Source: Trachythela sp. YZ-2020
Lineage: Eukaryota; Cnidaria; Anthozoa; Malacalcyonacea; Clavulariidae
Length of the DNA: 64,000 bases
Assembly (NCBI GenBank): GCA_016169945.1
Contig: JADLSH010000193.1
Span: 1,612,001 to 1,676,000, forward strand
Direction of reading: 5' to 3'
Below, piece after piece: positions 45,640 to 57,400 of the stretch (positions are counted from its first letter, which is position 1; every line of letters begins with the position of its first letter). The position numbers and the translations under genes were made by a program. The notes below the pieces were generated by a model. That model was not told where the DNA came from, did no database searches, and saw only the letters and a list, made by a program, of their open reading frames with translations.

Positions 45640-46455
45640 CAGAGGTAGTATCCAGCCTTAGGTTAGTTTTAGATCAGTGGTTTGATCCGTTTGAACAACA
45701 AAAGTGTGGACTAGAGTCCATATGTTTTTAAAATATATAGCCAGTAGACGCAAAAATCAATTTCCTTTAGCAGGTTTTAGTTGCATGAAAGATTTCTATA
45801 CAGTTTTGTTACTATATTTTTATTATATTTTAAGTACTTTTCTCGGTTCGTTTAACATGTATGTTTATGAGCTTAAGTGTACGACGACTTCCAGGGGATC
45901 TTAGAGTCAATGCCAAAGGATTTCGATTAAGCGAGTGTATATCGAGGGTTTAAATTTACGGTTTATTTATGATAAGGTTTCATATTTAACGTAATCTAAA
46001 TATATTTAAAGATATTTACACCGGATAGCTTTATCAAATGATCGTGCTAGCAATAAATGTATATTTCGTTCAATTTTAAGCGACTGTATAGCAATTCTGT
46101 ATAACAAGCAGTCAAACTGCATGCCTTCATGCAAGTATAAAAACTCTTGGCTAGTGTCAGTTTTGACTTAAACGAAGTTTTTACTCTGATCAGTTGCTGC
46201 AGATCAGCAGATATGAACAAACCGCGAGTGTCGTGTCTCGTCGATAAAGTAATTGGTACTGTTGTGGTGTTCCCGCCTTTCTCTGTGCGTTTTAAATCTA
46301 AAAATTGCTTGTATTATTGGCTAACCTAAATAAAAATCTCAAGGTCGAAACAAATCTCAATAGATAAATGGATATGTTGTATATTCTGTAAGAACCTCAC
46401 GAGTGACGTCACACAACTCAATAGATAAATAGATATGTTGTGAATAAATATAATT
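45640..46455 (+). repeat. paralogous module B2, 5' part
   Basis: As 38991-39750. The sequence after CGTGTCTCGTCGATAA jumps to AGTAATTGGTACTG, a deletion relative to A and B1 that is shared with module C (52940), so B2 and C are sister copies. Confidence 0.7.
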
Positions 46456-47235
46456 GGTCTTGTGGTTCTTGTGGTTCACTTGGTTCACTTGGTTCTTGTG
46501 ATTCACTTGGTTCACTTGGTTCTTGTGGTTCACTTGGTTCTTGTGATTCACTTGGTTCACTTGGTTCTCGTGGTTCACTTGGTTCACTTGGTTCTTGTGA
46601 TTCTTGTGGTTCACTTGGTTCTTGTCAGTTCACTTAGTTCACTTGGTTCTTGTGGTTCTTGTGGTTCACTTAGTTCACTTGATTCTTGTGGTTCACTTAG
46701 TTCACTTGGTTCTTGTAGTTCACTTGATTCTTGTGGTTCACTTGGTTCTTGTGATTCTTGTGGTTCACTTGGTTCTTCGGTGGTTCACTTGGTTCTTGTG
46801 GTTCTTGTAGTTCACTTGGTTCTTGTAGTTAATTTGGTTCACTTGGTTCTTGTGGTTCACTTGGTTCTTGTGGTTCACTTAGTTCACTTGGTTCTTGTGG
46901 TTCTTGTGGTTCACTTGGTTCTTGTGGTTATTGTGGTTCACTTGGTTCTTGTAGTTCACTTGGGTCTTGTGCTTCACTTGGTTCTTGTGGTTCTTGTGGT
47001 TCACTTGGTTCTTCGGTGGTTCACTTGGTTCACTTGGTTCACTTGGTTCACTTGGTTCACTTGGTTCACTTGGTTCACTTGGTTCACTTGGTTCACTTGG
47101 TTCACTTGGTTCACTTGGTTCTTGTGGCTCACTTGGTTCTTGTGGTTCACTTAGTTCATTTGGTTCTTGTGGTTCACTTAGTTCACTTGGTTCTTGTGGT
47201 TCACTTAGTTCACTTGGTTCTTGTAGTTTCATTGG
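46456..47235 (+). repeat. 9-bp minisatellite array B
   Basis: Same GGTTCACTT / GGTTCTTGT units as array A, uninterrupted. It ends TTGGTTGCCTGGCTAGTA. Confidence 0.9.
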
Positions 47236-48350
47236 TTGCCTGGCTAGTACAATATTGGATATTCTCTCTTTATTCTGCTTGCAACTGCCTCTAATGTAAA
47301 AGGAATTCCAGAGATCTTGTCAAAAGTAAATCTATAGTGTTTACATAGTTACATTATATTTGACAGATCGTGAATTTTATCAATTAAGAATTTTATGCGA
47401 AAACAAAATATCTTTCCATTTTTAAAAGTAAAACATGTTTTGACCACTATAGGCCGTTTGGGATAAACTTATAAATCAAAATTGATAGAAGTTTCATTCT
47501 ATATGACTCTATTCCTCCTAGGTGTCGAATAGATCTTTAGGTTAATCAGTGCGCGCGCGACATATCTTGTTTTATCTTATCTATCTGCCGTAGCTGGCAA
47601 AAGTGTTTTATTCTTGAAGAAGTAGCAGTAGTTTAGTGATTTAGAAAGTTCGCGAGCGTTATAACAGCCTAACTTGAAAGCTAAGTCGCGGAATTGAAAA
47701 GGAATCTTAACAATATTATAATTTTCCCACTGGGATCGGCATGTGACGCGCTCATCAGGTTTGCGTAGCGATGCTCATGGTTGTAACTAAATTTGAATTA
47801 TATCGAACAAGCCGGTTTGCAAACAAAGCATCTAATTGGTGCTTAATTAAACGACGAAATAGTTTCATAAAAGGATAAACTTTGTAGGCGGAGAGTTCAC
47901 AAATACAACGTTGGCCAAAAAATGCGAAAGAGCTGTTCTGAAAACAACTTTTGCACATTGTATACGCTCTCATCGTTAATCAAAATTAAACAATGTCACT
48001 ATTGAAATCTTCTACGATGGATTGATTTACTAATGTTGCGGCGTTGACTTTATATGTATGTGCAATAGAATTGAACTGCAATTGCATTAGCAGGCCTATT
48101 CGAGCCGTATACTCCATAAACAAAAGAAACGACGGTCCCTACCTCGCAGCAATTTTCTTGCTATTAGAATTTTCTAAATTTGATTATTATTACATTGTTT
48201 CAGGGTTTGCGAAGAGATAAAAAGATTAACGTTCTAAAGTTAAAGATTAAAGATTTTGTGCAAAATTAAAAAATATGTTATAGATTAAGATGACGCACTT
48301 TAGAAAGAGCTATAGTCAATTTGATGTCTCTAGAGATAAGTTAGAATCAG
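47236..48350. repeat. module spacer, copy B2
   Basis: Close copy of 41236-42343, with an added GTTCGCGAGCGTTATAACAG segment near 47648. Part of it (about 47870-48150) recurs inverted at 55490-55775. Confidence 0.65.
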
Positions 48351-48790
48351 TTAGGACGTCGCCAAGGTATTCAATGCAATTTTCTCGACACTGACTTGAA
48401 ATTTATTATTAATAAGAATTTGATCAAATTTTTGGGGTATCTTCTTTTGAGATGAATGAAATATTACAAAGTTTAATTTCTTCAATCTTAAGAGATATTT
48501 AGCTTTGTTAGCATGCACCGAGGCCGAGCCAATTACGTACATGGAAATAATGCATGGTAATGATCCGAAAGCACACCTTTCCTGTACACAACAATATTCT
48601 GATGAAGTTATATTTTTAGTAATGGCACCATGTTGCTTTTGATTATTTAGATAAGACACAAACCCGTTTTTAACCACACCTCTAACACCAAAATAATCAA
48701 GTTTATCAATTAAAATAGTATTATTGACAGCATCGAAGGCTAAACATCGAAGCCTTGGTCTAGAAAATTTCACATGCACATGACACATCA
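48351..48790 (-). pseudogene. reverse transcriptase fragment, copy B2
   Basis: A better-preserved relative of 42344-42735. It begins with AFDAVNNTILIDKLDYFGVRGVV, a typical non-LTR RT block before the PQG motif, then SYLNNQKQHGAI and KLNFVIFHSSQKK. The middle of the RT domain, including the FADD site, is deleted in both copies, so the loss preceded the duplication. Confidence 0.7.
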
Positions 48791-48794
48791 CATA

Positions 48795-50010
48795 TTCATA
48801 ATTATAGAACTTTGAATTTTATAAAATAATATTTCGGATCAAGGCTATAGCTTTGTTCTGCCACTTCTGCGCATTGTCTTTGTTCAGTGCACACTTAGTG
48901 CACACGAGTTTTCTGGAATTTATTGAAAAAGCGAAATAAGCCAAATGAAGGGGTTTAAAGTATAAGTAAGTATAAGAATCAAATTAAATTTGCAGTGAGG
49001 AATCAACTCATTACAGCAGCCTATCAACCAACACAACAAATAAGTCGTCATAGCTCATTAATTAATGGGGGGAAACCGGTTTTAGGCACCCTGCCTTACA
49101 TCTTGCCTGATCAATTTCTAAGTTACCCTTTTCCGTCAGGACTGGTCTTTAGTATTTTAGTGTTGCTAACGCCAGACTTGGCTATTACTTGGCTATTTAA
49201 ACATGCAGCCATTTTGAAAACAGTGACCACTATCAATAATTGGATTATAATTCTCTAATCACTCATCGCGAACTAAAGTGAACTATAAACAAACCGGGCA
49301 TTCCAAAACAATTAGTGATAATATCATGAATGTGTCAAAATCGTGTTTCATGATTTTTTCGGCACTCTACCTATAAATACGCCTGCATTTGCTTTAAGCA
49401 CCGAAATTATACACGCCTATACGTAGACTACATGCACCTTGCCCGTCCAATTATTAAGTTCCTCAGAGTCTACAGTACCTGAACCCTTTTCCGCCAGGTC
49501 TGGCCTTTAGTGTGTTATTGTTGCTAACGCCAGACGATTTACTTGGCTATTTAAACAGTCATTTTTGCAGTGTTAGAAATGGATGAACAGTGACCACTAT
49601 CAACATGACCAATATAACTATTGTAGGCGACTATTTTTTAATTGGATCAATTAGGAATAATGAGGTAAATCAATTATCAATTATCAATTATTAAGGATCA
49701 ATTATCTTACACCGAGGAAAAGCCATAATTAAGCAATGGTTCAGATATACGCAATAGAAACTCTTTATGTTATTATTATATGAAAGTATGAGTGTCAGAG
49801 TTGCAAAATGTTTTGAACCTTCCTCCGCCTCCGAGTAGGATTTGTGTTTTCCCAACTTTACTCGAAATACTGAACTGGACATTTTCCGACATGCAGTCTT
49901 TTGCCTGGCTACGTTTGACAGTTGGCCATTGCAGCACGGCTAGTGTTGACGTGTTGTGCATGGTCACACCAATATGGCTGTCATTGCAGGCTTCAATTAT
50001 GCATAGCATG
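48795..50010 (+). repeat. module B2, distal and 3' part
   Basis: Matches 42780-44000, including the pair of TTGCTAACGCCAGAC blocks (49163, 49522) and the GGTCACACCAATATGG block (49960). No gene recognised. Confidence 0.65.
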
Positions 50011-51974
50011 CAGCCTCGTACCCAGGCGCTTTTAAGGAAAAGAAAACAAAATCGCGTTCAGCTAATTTATAGAGATCAGTGTCTGAGATTAGCGAGCGCG
50101 CGGAGGTGCTTGGGGAGGTCGCGACGAAGGAAGCGCCTGGCAGAAAATGTATTAAAGATGGCGGCAGTGTTGTATGTTCAGGAAATATTTTGTGTCCAAA
50201 TGATGAATGCACTGCTAAGAGTTTTTTCTGGAAAACAAAAAGCATTTTAGTGTACTTTCATATATTTTTACGTATTAATTAAATAATAAAACATTGATAA
50301 TTTGCAATTTAATTTAATATTGTTATAAATTAAAATTGTACTTTCCTGCCAGTGTCCTGGCTAATGTAATCTCAACTCCCATCTGAATATCATTAATTTG
50401 TGCCTATTAATTTTATGCTCACTGAATTATTCCATGCATGTGCTTTCTGCCATTTGTTTTCACAATTAAGATTAGTACCTATTAAAATTGTACACACACA
50501 CTTTGTGATTTGACAGCAGTGTACGTATAGATCATCGATCATTTCTCATACTCAAATTGTAATGAATTCATGCTATGTTTAAAACATTTTAGGGCTACTC
50601 CTATATGGGGAGCACTGTGTGCTTTGTCTTCAATGACCGACGGGCCATGCTACCCTTTCCCAGGGTCCCTGAAAGATATTTTTATCAGGCTCTAAAAAAG
50701 TTCAGCAAATAACATTCAAACATACAAGACATTGAAAGTCATTTGCTGGGCTATTACTGTATATCCATTTTTAAGTTTTCTCAGGTTTGTTATTGTATTA
50801 ATCACCTCAAAATCTCATACTATATATTAAAGCAAAATAAAACAAAATAATTGCATTATGCTACAAACATTAAATTTATACTATGGCATGCAGACAGAAT
50901 AATTTTACAAAATACAACACATTTGTTCACATTCAGTCATTTCTGTTTTGTTGGACCTGGAAAACATGCTTTAACTGTTCGAGGTAGAATGTTCTCATTG
51001 GATGTCAAATCAAGCAAATCCATCACAATGACTGTTTCACATAAATATTTGATTCTTCATCAATACTCAGCAACATTTTCTAACTCAGTTGACAACTCAT
51101 ATGCCTTCTCTCATCACACTGGGAACTGGACAGATTGTAAGCTAAAAAGAACACAAAACACACTGTTTGACCCATGGGCTGTTTACATGACAAGGCTGTG
51201 ATCCTAGCCACAAGGTTACCCTGGTAACCAGTAACCCTATAGTCTATTGTATGTTAGGGTGATGCTATATTATTATAAAATGATAATAAAAAATAATAGT
51301 AAAAATTACTTTGAACATCGAGTTGTCGAAAGGAAGTATTAAATTCATCGTCTGAACTAAATTCTGCATATAAAAGAAACTTGTTTTAGCGATACAAATT
51401 TACCAAAATCGTAGACTGTGCCTGACAGTGATCAAGCATTCAATTGTTATTGTATATAAAAACGACAACAAAGTATGCAAATTGCTTAAAGAAAATAGCA
51501 AAATAGCCCGAATGAAAAACAGCAATCTCGCAAGGATATAGCATATCAAAGGTCCAATTAGTTTTGTGACCACAAATAAGAAAAATCGTCAATTCTGTGC
51601 AACCATTTCATATATTTACACAATTTTAACCACTAGAGGCTTTGCAAAAATATTAAATATATTATATATACATAAAAATACCTGTAGTTAGAGCTTCTGG
51701 AAAAGAATGGTCTGTTTCATCCATACAGATATCAATGATAACACACCAGGGATAAAAACTGACGAAAAGGCACCTCAAATCAAGCGATGGAAAGGATTCT
51801 TCACATTTCGGTCAAAATTCTTCACTTATCTGCATTTTCTGCCAGGCGCTTCCCCCTCTCGTCGCGTCCTCCCCAAGCACCCCAGCGCGCTCGCTAATCT
51901 CAGCCACTGATCTCTATAAATTAGCTGAACGCGATTTTTTTTCTTTTCCTTAAAAGCGCCTGGGTACGAGGCTG
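50011..51974. mobile_element. 1.96-kb TIR element, CAGCCTCGTACC family, 9-bp target duplication
   Basis: The TIRs CAGCCTCGTACCCAGGCGCT extend about 140 bp inward, through AGCTAATTTATAGAGATCAG, to about 50150 and from about 51832. The flanks are CATAGCATG at 50002-50010 and 51975-51983. Nine-base duplications also flank the small relative at 56049. Mutator-like or Merlin-like elements would fit. No transposase was recognised. The 116-codon frame at 50851-51201 has no known motif. Confidence 0.85.
50851..51201 (+). CDS. hypothetical ORF inside TIR element
   Basis: 116 codons, start ATG at 50851. The middle (HALTVRGRMFSLDVKSSKSITMTV) and the end (TGNWTDCKLKRTQ) have protein-like composition. 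No DDE, HTH or zinc-finger pattern is visible. It may be a captured or residual exon, or chance. Confidence 0.3.
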   Translation: MHYATNIKFILWHADRIILQNTTHLFTFSHFCFVGPGKHALTVRGRMFSLDVKSSKSITMTVSHKYLILHQYSATFSNSVDNSYAFSHHTGNWTDCKLKRTQNTLFDPWAVYMTRL

Positions 51975-52019
51975 CATAGCATGCAGATGCACTATCCAGC
52001 CTAGTTTTTAGATCAGTGG

Positions 52020-52022
52020 TTT

Positions 52023-52061
<39 letters not shown>

Positions 52062-52290
52062 GCTTCGCCAGCTAGGGCAGGATCACCACAACATCATATG
52101 TCAATTACTGTGGGCCCTTTTACCTAACCCACCCTGTCAACTTTCCCTGTGGGAGGAAACCGGAGTACCCGGAGAAAACCCACGACTTTCGGCAGGGCGT
52201 TGACTTTACTATTTTCATTGGAGGACTGGATTCGAGTCGCATTGAGAAAATTCTCACTTAGACTTCGGAACCCGCGGCCTTAGAGGTGAA
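52020..52290 (-). mobile_element. tRNA-type SINE, copy 2
   Basis: Same structure and insertion context as 44016-44285 (AGATCAGTGGTTT on the left, GCTAACAACACAAAGTGTGG on the right), so it was copied with the module rather than inserted anew. The (TAAA)n tail on the minus strand lies at 52023-52061. Confidence 0.7.
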
Positions 52291-52329
52291 AGGCAAGTGC
52301 GCTAAGTGTGCGCCAAGTGCGCCAAGTGC

Positions 52330-53159
52330 GCTAAGTGTGCGTCAAGTGCGCTAACAACACAAAGTGTGGAAAAGAGTCCACGTTTTAAAAATATACAGCC
52401 AGTAGACGCAAAAATGAATTCCTTTAACAGGCTTTAGTTGCATGAAAGATTTCTATTTAAACAGAAAAAGAGAATACTAAATTCTATTTGTAACGAAGTA
52501 TCACAGTTTTGTTATTATTGTAATTATATTTTAAGTACTTTTCTCGGTTCGTTTAACATGTATGTTTATGAGCTAAAGTGTACGACAACTTCCAGGGGAT
52601 CTTAGAGTCAATGCTAAAGGATTTCGATTAAGGGAGTGTATATCGAGGGTTTAAATTTACGGTTTATTTATGATAAGGTTTCATATTTAACTTAATCTAA
52701 ATATATTTAAAGATATTTACACCGGATAGCTTTATCAAATGATCGCGCTAGCAATAAATGTATATTTCGTTCAGTTCTAAGCGACTGTATAGCAATCCTG
52801 TGTAACATGCAGTCAAACTGCATGCCTTCATGCAAGTATAAAAACTCTTGGCTAGTGTCAGTTTTGACTTAAACGAAGTTTTTACTCTGATCAGTTGCTG
52901 CAGATCAGCAGATATGAACAAACCGCGAGTGTCGTGTCTCGTCGATAAAGTAATTGGTACTGTGGTGGTGTTCCCGCCTTTCTCTGTGCGTTTTAAATCT
53001 AAAAATTGCTTAGTGTATTATTGGCTAACCTAAATAAAAATCTCAAGGTCGAAACAAATCTCAATAGATAAATGGATATGTTGTATATTCTGTAAGAACC
53101 TCACGAGTGACGTCACACAACTCAATAGATAAATAGATATGTTGTGAATAAATATAATT
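52330..53159 (+). repeat. paralogous module C, 5' part
   Basis: As 45640-46455, sharing its deletion, and followed by the CRE palindrome and array C. Confidence 0.7.
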
Positions 53160-54085
53160 GGTCTTCTGGTTCTTGTGGTTCACTTGGTTCACTTGGTTCT
53201 TGTGGTTCACTTGGTTCTTGTGATTCACTTGGTTCACTTGGTTCTCGTGGTTCACTTGGTTCTTGTGGTTCTTGTGGTTCACTTGGTTCTTGTCAGTTCA
53301 CTTAGTTCACTTGGTTCTTGTGGTTCTTGTGGTTCTTGTGGTTCACTTGGTTCACTTGGTTCTTGTGGTTCACTTGGTTCTTGTGATTCACTTGGTTCAC
53401 TTGGTTCTCGTGGTTCACTTGGTTCTTGTGGTTCTTGTGGTTCACTTGGTTCTTGTCAGTTCACTTAGTTCACTTGGTTCTTGTGGTTCTTGTGGTTCTT
53501 GTGGTTCACTTAGTTCACTTGATTCTTGTGGTTCACTTAGTTCACTTGGTTCTTGTAGTTCACTTGGTTCTTGTGGTTCACTTGGTTCTTGTGGTTCACT
53601 TGGTTCTTCGGTGGTTCACTTGGTTCTTGTGGTTCTTGTAGTTCACTTGGTTCTTGTGGTTCATTTGGTTCACTTGGTTCTTGTGGTTCACTTGGTTCTT
53701 ATGGTTCACTTTGTTTACTTCGTTCTTGTGGTTCTTGTGGTTCACTTGGTTCTTGTGGTTCACTTAGTTCACTTGGTTCTTGTAGTTCACTTAGTTCACT
53801 TGGTTCTTGTAGTTCACTTGGTTGTTGTGCTTCACTTGGTTCTTGTGGTTCTTGTGGTTCACTTGGTTCTTCGGTAGTTCACTTGGTTCACTTGGTTCAC
53901 TTGGTTCACTTGGTTCACTTGGTTCACTTGGTTCACTTGGTTCACTTGGTTCACTTGGTTCTTGTGGCTCACTTGGTTCTTGTGGTCCACTTAGTTCATT
54001 TGGTTCTTGTGGTTCTTGTGGTTCACTTAGTTCACTTGGTTCTTGTGGTTCACTTAGTTCACTTGGTTCTTGTAGTTTACTTGGT
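53160..54085 (+). repeat. 9-bp minisatellite array C1
   Basis: GGTTCACTT / GGTTCTTGT units. A higher-order repeat of about 180 bp containing TTCTTGTCAGTTCACTTAG occurs at 53285 and 53450. Confidence 0.9.
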
Positions 54086-55222
54086 TGCCTGGCTAGTAAA
54101 ATATTGGATATTCTCTCTTTATTCTGCTTGCAACTGCCTCTAATGTAAAAGGAATTCCAGAGATCTTGTCAAAAGTAAATCTATAGTGCTTACATAGTTA
54201 CATTATATTTGACAGATCGTGAATTTTATCAATTAAGAATTTTATGCGAAAACAAGATATCTTTCCATTTTTAAAAGTAAAACATGTTTTGACCACTATA
54301 GGCCGTTTGGGATAAACTTATAAATCAAAATTGATAGAAGTTTCATTCTATATGACTCTATTCCTCCTAGGTGTCGAATAGATCTTTAGGTTAATCAGTG
54401 TGCGCGCGACATATCTTGGTTCACTTGGTTCTTGTGGTTCTTGTAGTTCACTTGGTTCTTGTGGTTCATTTGGTTCACTTGGTTCTTGTGGTTCACTTGG
54501 TTCTTATGGTTCACTTTGTTTACTTCGTTCTTGTGGTTCTTGTGGTTCACTTGGTTCTTGTGGTTCACTTAGTTCACTTGGTTCTTGTAGTTCACTTAGT
54601 TCACTTGGTTCTTGTAGTTCACTTGGTTGTTGTGCTTCACTTGGTGGTTCTTGTGGTTCACTTGGTTCTTCGGTAGTTCACTTGGTTCACTTGGTTCACT
54701 TGGTTCACTTGGTTCACTTGGTTCACTTGGTTCACTTGGTTCACTTGGTTCACTTGGTTCTTGTGGCTCACTTGGTTCTTGTGGTCCACTTAGTTCATTT
54801 GGTTCTTGTGGTTCTTGTGGTTCACTTAGTTCACTTGGTTCTTGTGGTTCACTTAGTTCACTTGGTTCTTGTAGTTTACTTGGTTGCCTGGCTAGTAAAA
54901 TATTGGATATTCTCTCTTTATTCTGCTTGCAACTGCCTCTAATGTAAAAGGAATTCCAGAGATCTTGTCAAAAGTAAATCTATAGTGCTTACATAGTTAC
55001 ATTATATTTGACAGATCGTGAATTTTATCAATTAAGAATTTTATGCGAAAACAAGATATCTTTCCATTTTTAAAAGTAAAACATGTTTTGACCACTATAG
55101 GCCGTTTGGGATAAACTTATAAATCAAAATTGATAGAAGTTTCATTCTATATGACTCTATTCCTCCTAGGTGTCGAATAGATCTTTAGGTTAATCAGTGC
55201 GCGCGACATATCTTGTTTTATC
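53613..55222 (+). repeat. ~805-bp tandem duplication including half of array C and module spacer
   Basis: Unit 1 is about 53613-54417 and unit 2 about 54418-55222. The junction is seen where GCGCGACATATCTTG runs into GGTTCACTTGG at 54415 instead of TTTTATC as at 55210. The copies are almost identical, so the event is recent. Confidence 0.8.
54418..54885 (+). repeat. 9-bp minisatellite array C2
   Basis: Second copy of the right half of array C1, with a 9-bp unit lost near 54640. Confidence 0.9.
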
Positions 55223-55489
55223 TTATCTATCTGCCGTAGCTGGCAACTGAAGTGTTTTATTCTTGAAGAAGTAGCAGTAGTTTAGTGATTTAGAAAGTTC
55301 GCGAGCGTTATAACAGCCTAACTTGAAAGCTAAGTCGCGGAATTGAAAAGGAATCTTTTCATCAGAATCGCTCATCAGGTTTGCGTAGCGATGCTCATGG
55401 TTGTAATTAAATTTGAATTATATCGAACAAGTCGGTTTGCAAACAAAGCATCTAATTGGTGCTTAATTAAACGACGAAATAGTTTCATA

Positions 55490-55774
55490 AAAGGATTTTG
55501 AAAATTGCTGCGAGGTAGGACCGTTGTTTCTTTTGTTTATGGAGTATACGGCTCGAATAGGTCTGCTAATGCAATTGCAGTTCAATTCTATTGCACATAC
55601 ATATAAAGTCAACGCCGCAACATTAGTAAATCAATCCATCGTAGAAGATTTTAATAGTGACATTGTTTAATTTTGATTAACGATGAGAGCGTACAATGTG
55701 CAAAAGCTGTTTTCAGAACAGCTCTTTCGCATTTTTTGGCCAACGTTGTATTTGTGAACTCTCCGCCTACAAAG
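55490..55774 (-). repeat. inverted copy of part of the module spacer
   Basis: AAAATTGCTGCGAGGTAGG (55501) to CTCCGCCTACAAAGTTTA is the reverse complement of about 47880-48150. It breaks the direct order of module C and ends at SINE copy 3. Confidence 0.75.
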
Positions 55775-56048
55775 TTTATTTATTTATTTATTTATTTATT
55801 CATTTATTTATTTATTTAGCTTCGCCAACTAGGGCAGGGTCACCACAACATCATATGCCAATTACTGTGGGCCCTTTTACCTAACCCACCCTGTCAACTT
55901 TCCCTGTGGGAGGAAACCGGAGTACCCGGAGAAAACCCACGACTTTCGGCAGAGCGTTGACTTTACTCTTTTCACTTGAGGACTGGATTCGAGTCGCATT
56001 GAGGAAATTCTCACTGAGACTTGAACCCGCGGTCTTAGAGGTGAAAGG
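55775..56048 (-). mobile_element. tRNA-type SINE, copy 3
   Basis: The (TAAA)n tail is at 55777-55818. The core GGGTTTTCTCCGGGTACTCC and the head with CCGCGGGTTCAAGTCTCAG (an almost perfect B box) are on the minus strand. The head is split by the MITE at 56049. Confidence 0.7.
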
Positions 56049-56203
56049 CAGCCTCGTACCCAGGCGCTTTAACGTGTTAAGCGGTTGCGTGACGCGCGCG
56101 TGGAAACTGTAGTGCGCAGCCACGACGGACGGGTTAATTTTTCATTTCTCCCCTCGCGTGTTGTCCCGCGCGCTCTTCATTAAAGCGCCTAGGTACGAGG
56201 CTG
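56049..56203. mobile_element. 155-bp MITE, CAGCCTCGTACC family, in SINE copy 3
   Basis: The ends CAGCCTCGTACCCAGGCGCT and GGCGCC-type CGCCTAGGTACGAGGCTG match the 1.96-kb element at 50011. The flanks GGTGAAAGG (56040-56048) and TGTGAAAGG (56204-56212) match at 8 of 9. The interior is GC-rich and unrelated to the larger element. Confidence 0.85.
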
Positions 56204-56329
56204 TGTGAAAGGCAAGTGCGCTAAGTGTGCTAAGTGGCGCCAAGTGCGTCAAGTACGCTAAGTGTGCGACAAGTGCGCAAAGTGCGCTAAGTGTGCGCCA
56301 AGTGCGCTAACTGACACAAAGTGTGGAAA

Positions 56330-57235
56330 AGAGTCCGTTTTAAAATATTACAGTTTTGTTATTATTGTAATTATATTTTAGGTGCTTTTCTCGGTTCGTT
56401 TAACGTGTATGTTTATGAGCTTAAAGGCTCTTTTCCACTCATCGCAAAAACCAACTTGCAAGCTCGCTGCGAGTACTTTTATGGAATCAAAATGCTCGAT
56501 AGTTAATTTTAATTAGATGCAAGCACTCGCAGCGGGCTTGGAAGTTGGTTTTGCGATGAGTGGAAAAGAGCCTTAAGTGTACGACAACTTCCAGGGGATC
56601 TTAGAGTCAATGCCAAAGGATTTCGATTAAGCGAGTGTATATCGAGGGTTTACATTTACGGTTTATTTATGATAAGGTTTCATATTTAACTTAATCTAAA
56701 TATATTTAAAGATATTTACACCGGATAGCTTTATCAAATGATCGCGCTAGCAATAAATATATATTTCGTTCAGTTCTAAGCGACTGTATAGCAATCCATG
56801 ACCAATATAACTATTGTAGGCGACTATTTTTTAATTGGATCAATTAGGAATAATGAGGTAAATCAATTATCAATTATTAAGAATCAATTATCTTACACCG
56901 AGGTACGTAAAGCCATAATTAAGCAATGGTTCAGATATACGCAATAGAAACTCTTTATGTTATTATTATATGAAAGTATGAGTGTCAGAGGCTCAGAGTT
57001 GCCAAATGTTTTCAACCTTCCTCCGTCTCCGAGTAGAATTTGTGTTTTCCCAACCTTACTCGAAATACTGAACTGGAAATTTTCCGACATGCAGTCTTTT
57101 GCCTGGGTACGTTTGACAGTTGGCCATTGCAGCAATGCTAGTGTTGACGTGTTGTGCGTGGTCACACCAATATGGCTGTCATTGCAGGCTTCATCAGATG
57201 CACTATCCAGCCGTATTTGTGTTTTCCCAGCTGGA
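56330..57235 (+). repeat. short module D (5' part fused to 3' part)
   Basis: The module start at about 56373 is followed by a jump at AGCAATCCATGACC (56793) to the ACCAATATAACTATTG block, then the 3' part to 57230. The peptide gene 2 promoter begins about 50 bp later. Confidence 0.7.
56425..56573. mobile_element. 149-bp MITE with TAA target duplication
   Basis: TIRs AGGCTCTTTTCCACTCATCG and complement, about 60 bp each. TAA lies on both sides (56422-56424 and 56574-56576). The empty site GAGCTTAAGTGTACGAC is seen in the paralogs at 39050 and 45870. A 3-bp TAA duplication fits PIF/Harbinger. Confidence 0.88.
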
Positions 57236-57343
57236 ACAGGAACACTTGAAAGAGTGGGTAATTACATCTGGTTTACCTCGACACTTTTAAACTAAGATCC
57301 TCTCTCATCTAATTAGTTTGGCCACTTGCACGCACACGGTACG

Positions 57344-57350
57344 CATAAAA
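57344..57350 (+). promoter_or_regulatory. TATA-like box of peptide gene 2
   Basis: CATAAAA at the position of TATAAAA in gene 1, 51 bp before the last base preceding the ATG. The flanking sequence, including AAGCGCGAGAAAACAGCCAAG, is conserved. The T-to-C change may weaken the promoter. Confidence 0.5.
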
Positions 57351-57400
57351 GCGCGAGAAAACAGCCAAGCTAACCATAGGGATTCGAGTCAGCCATCGCG

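Noticed and set aside
39752..54885. Long forward and reverse ORFs across the 9-bp arrays (up to 230 codons)
   Set aside because: All arise because the two 9-mers lack stops in five frames. There are no consistent starts, no splice sites and no codon preference, and the frames change between copies.
39752..54885. CRISPR-like array
   Set aside because: No unique spacers between fixed repeats. These are minisatellites in an animal genome.
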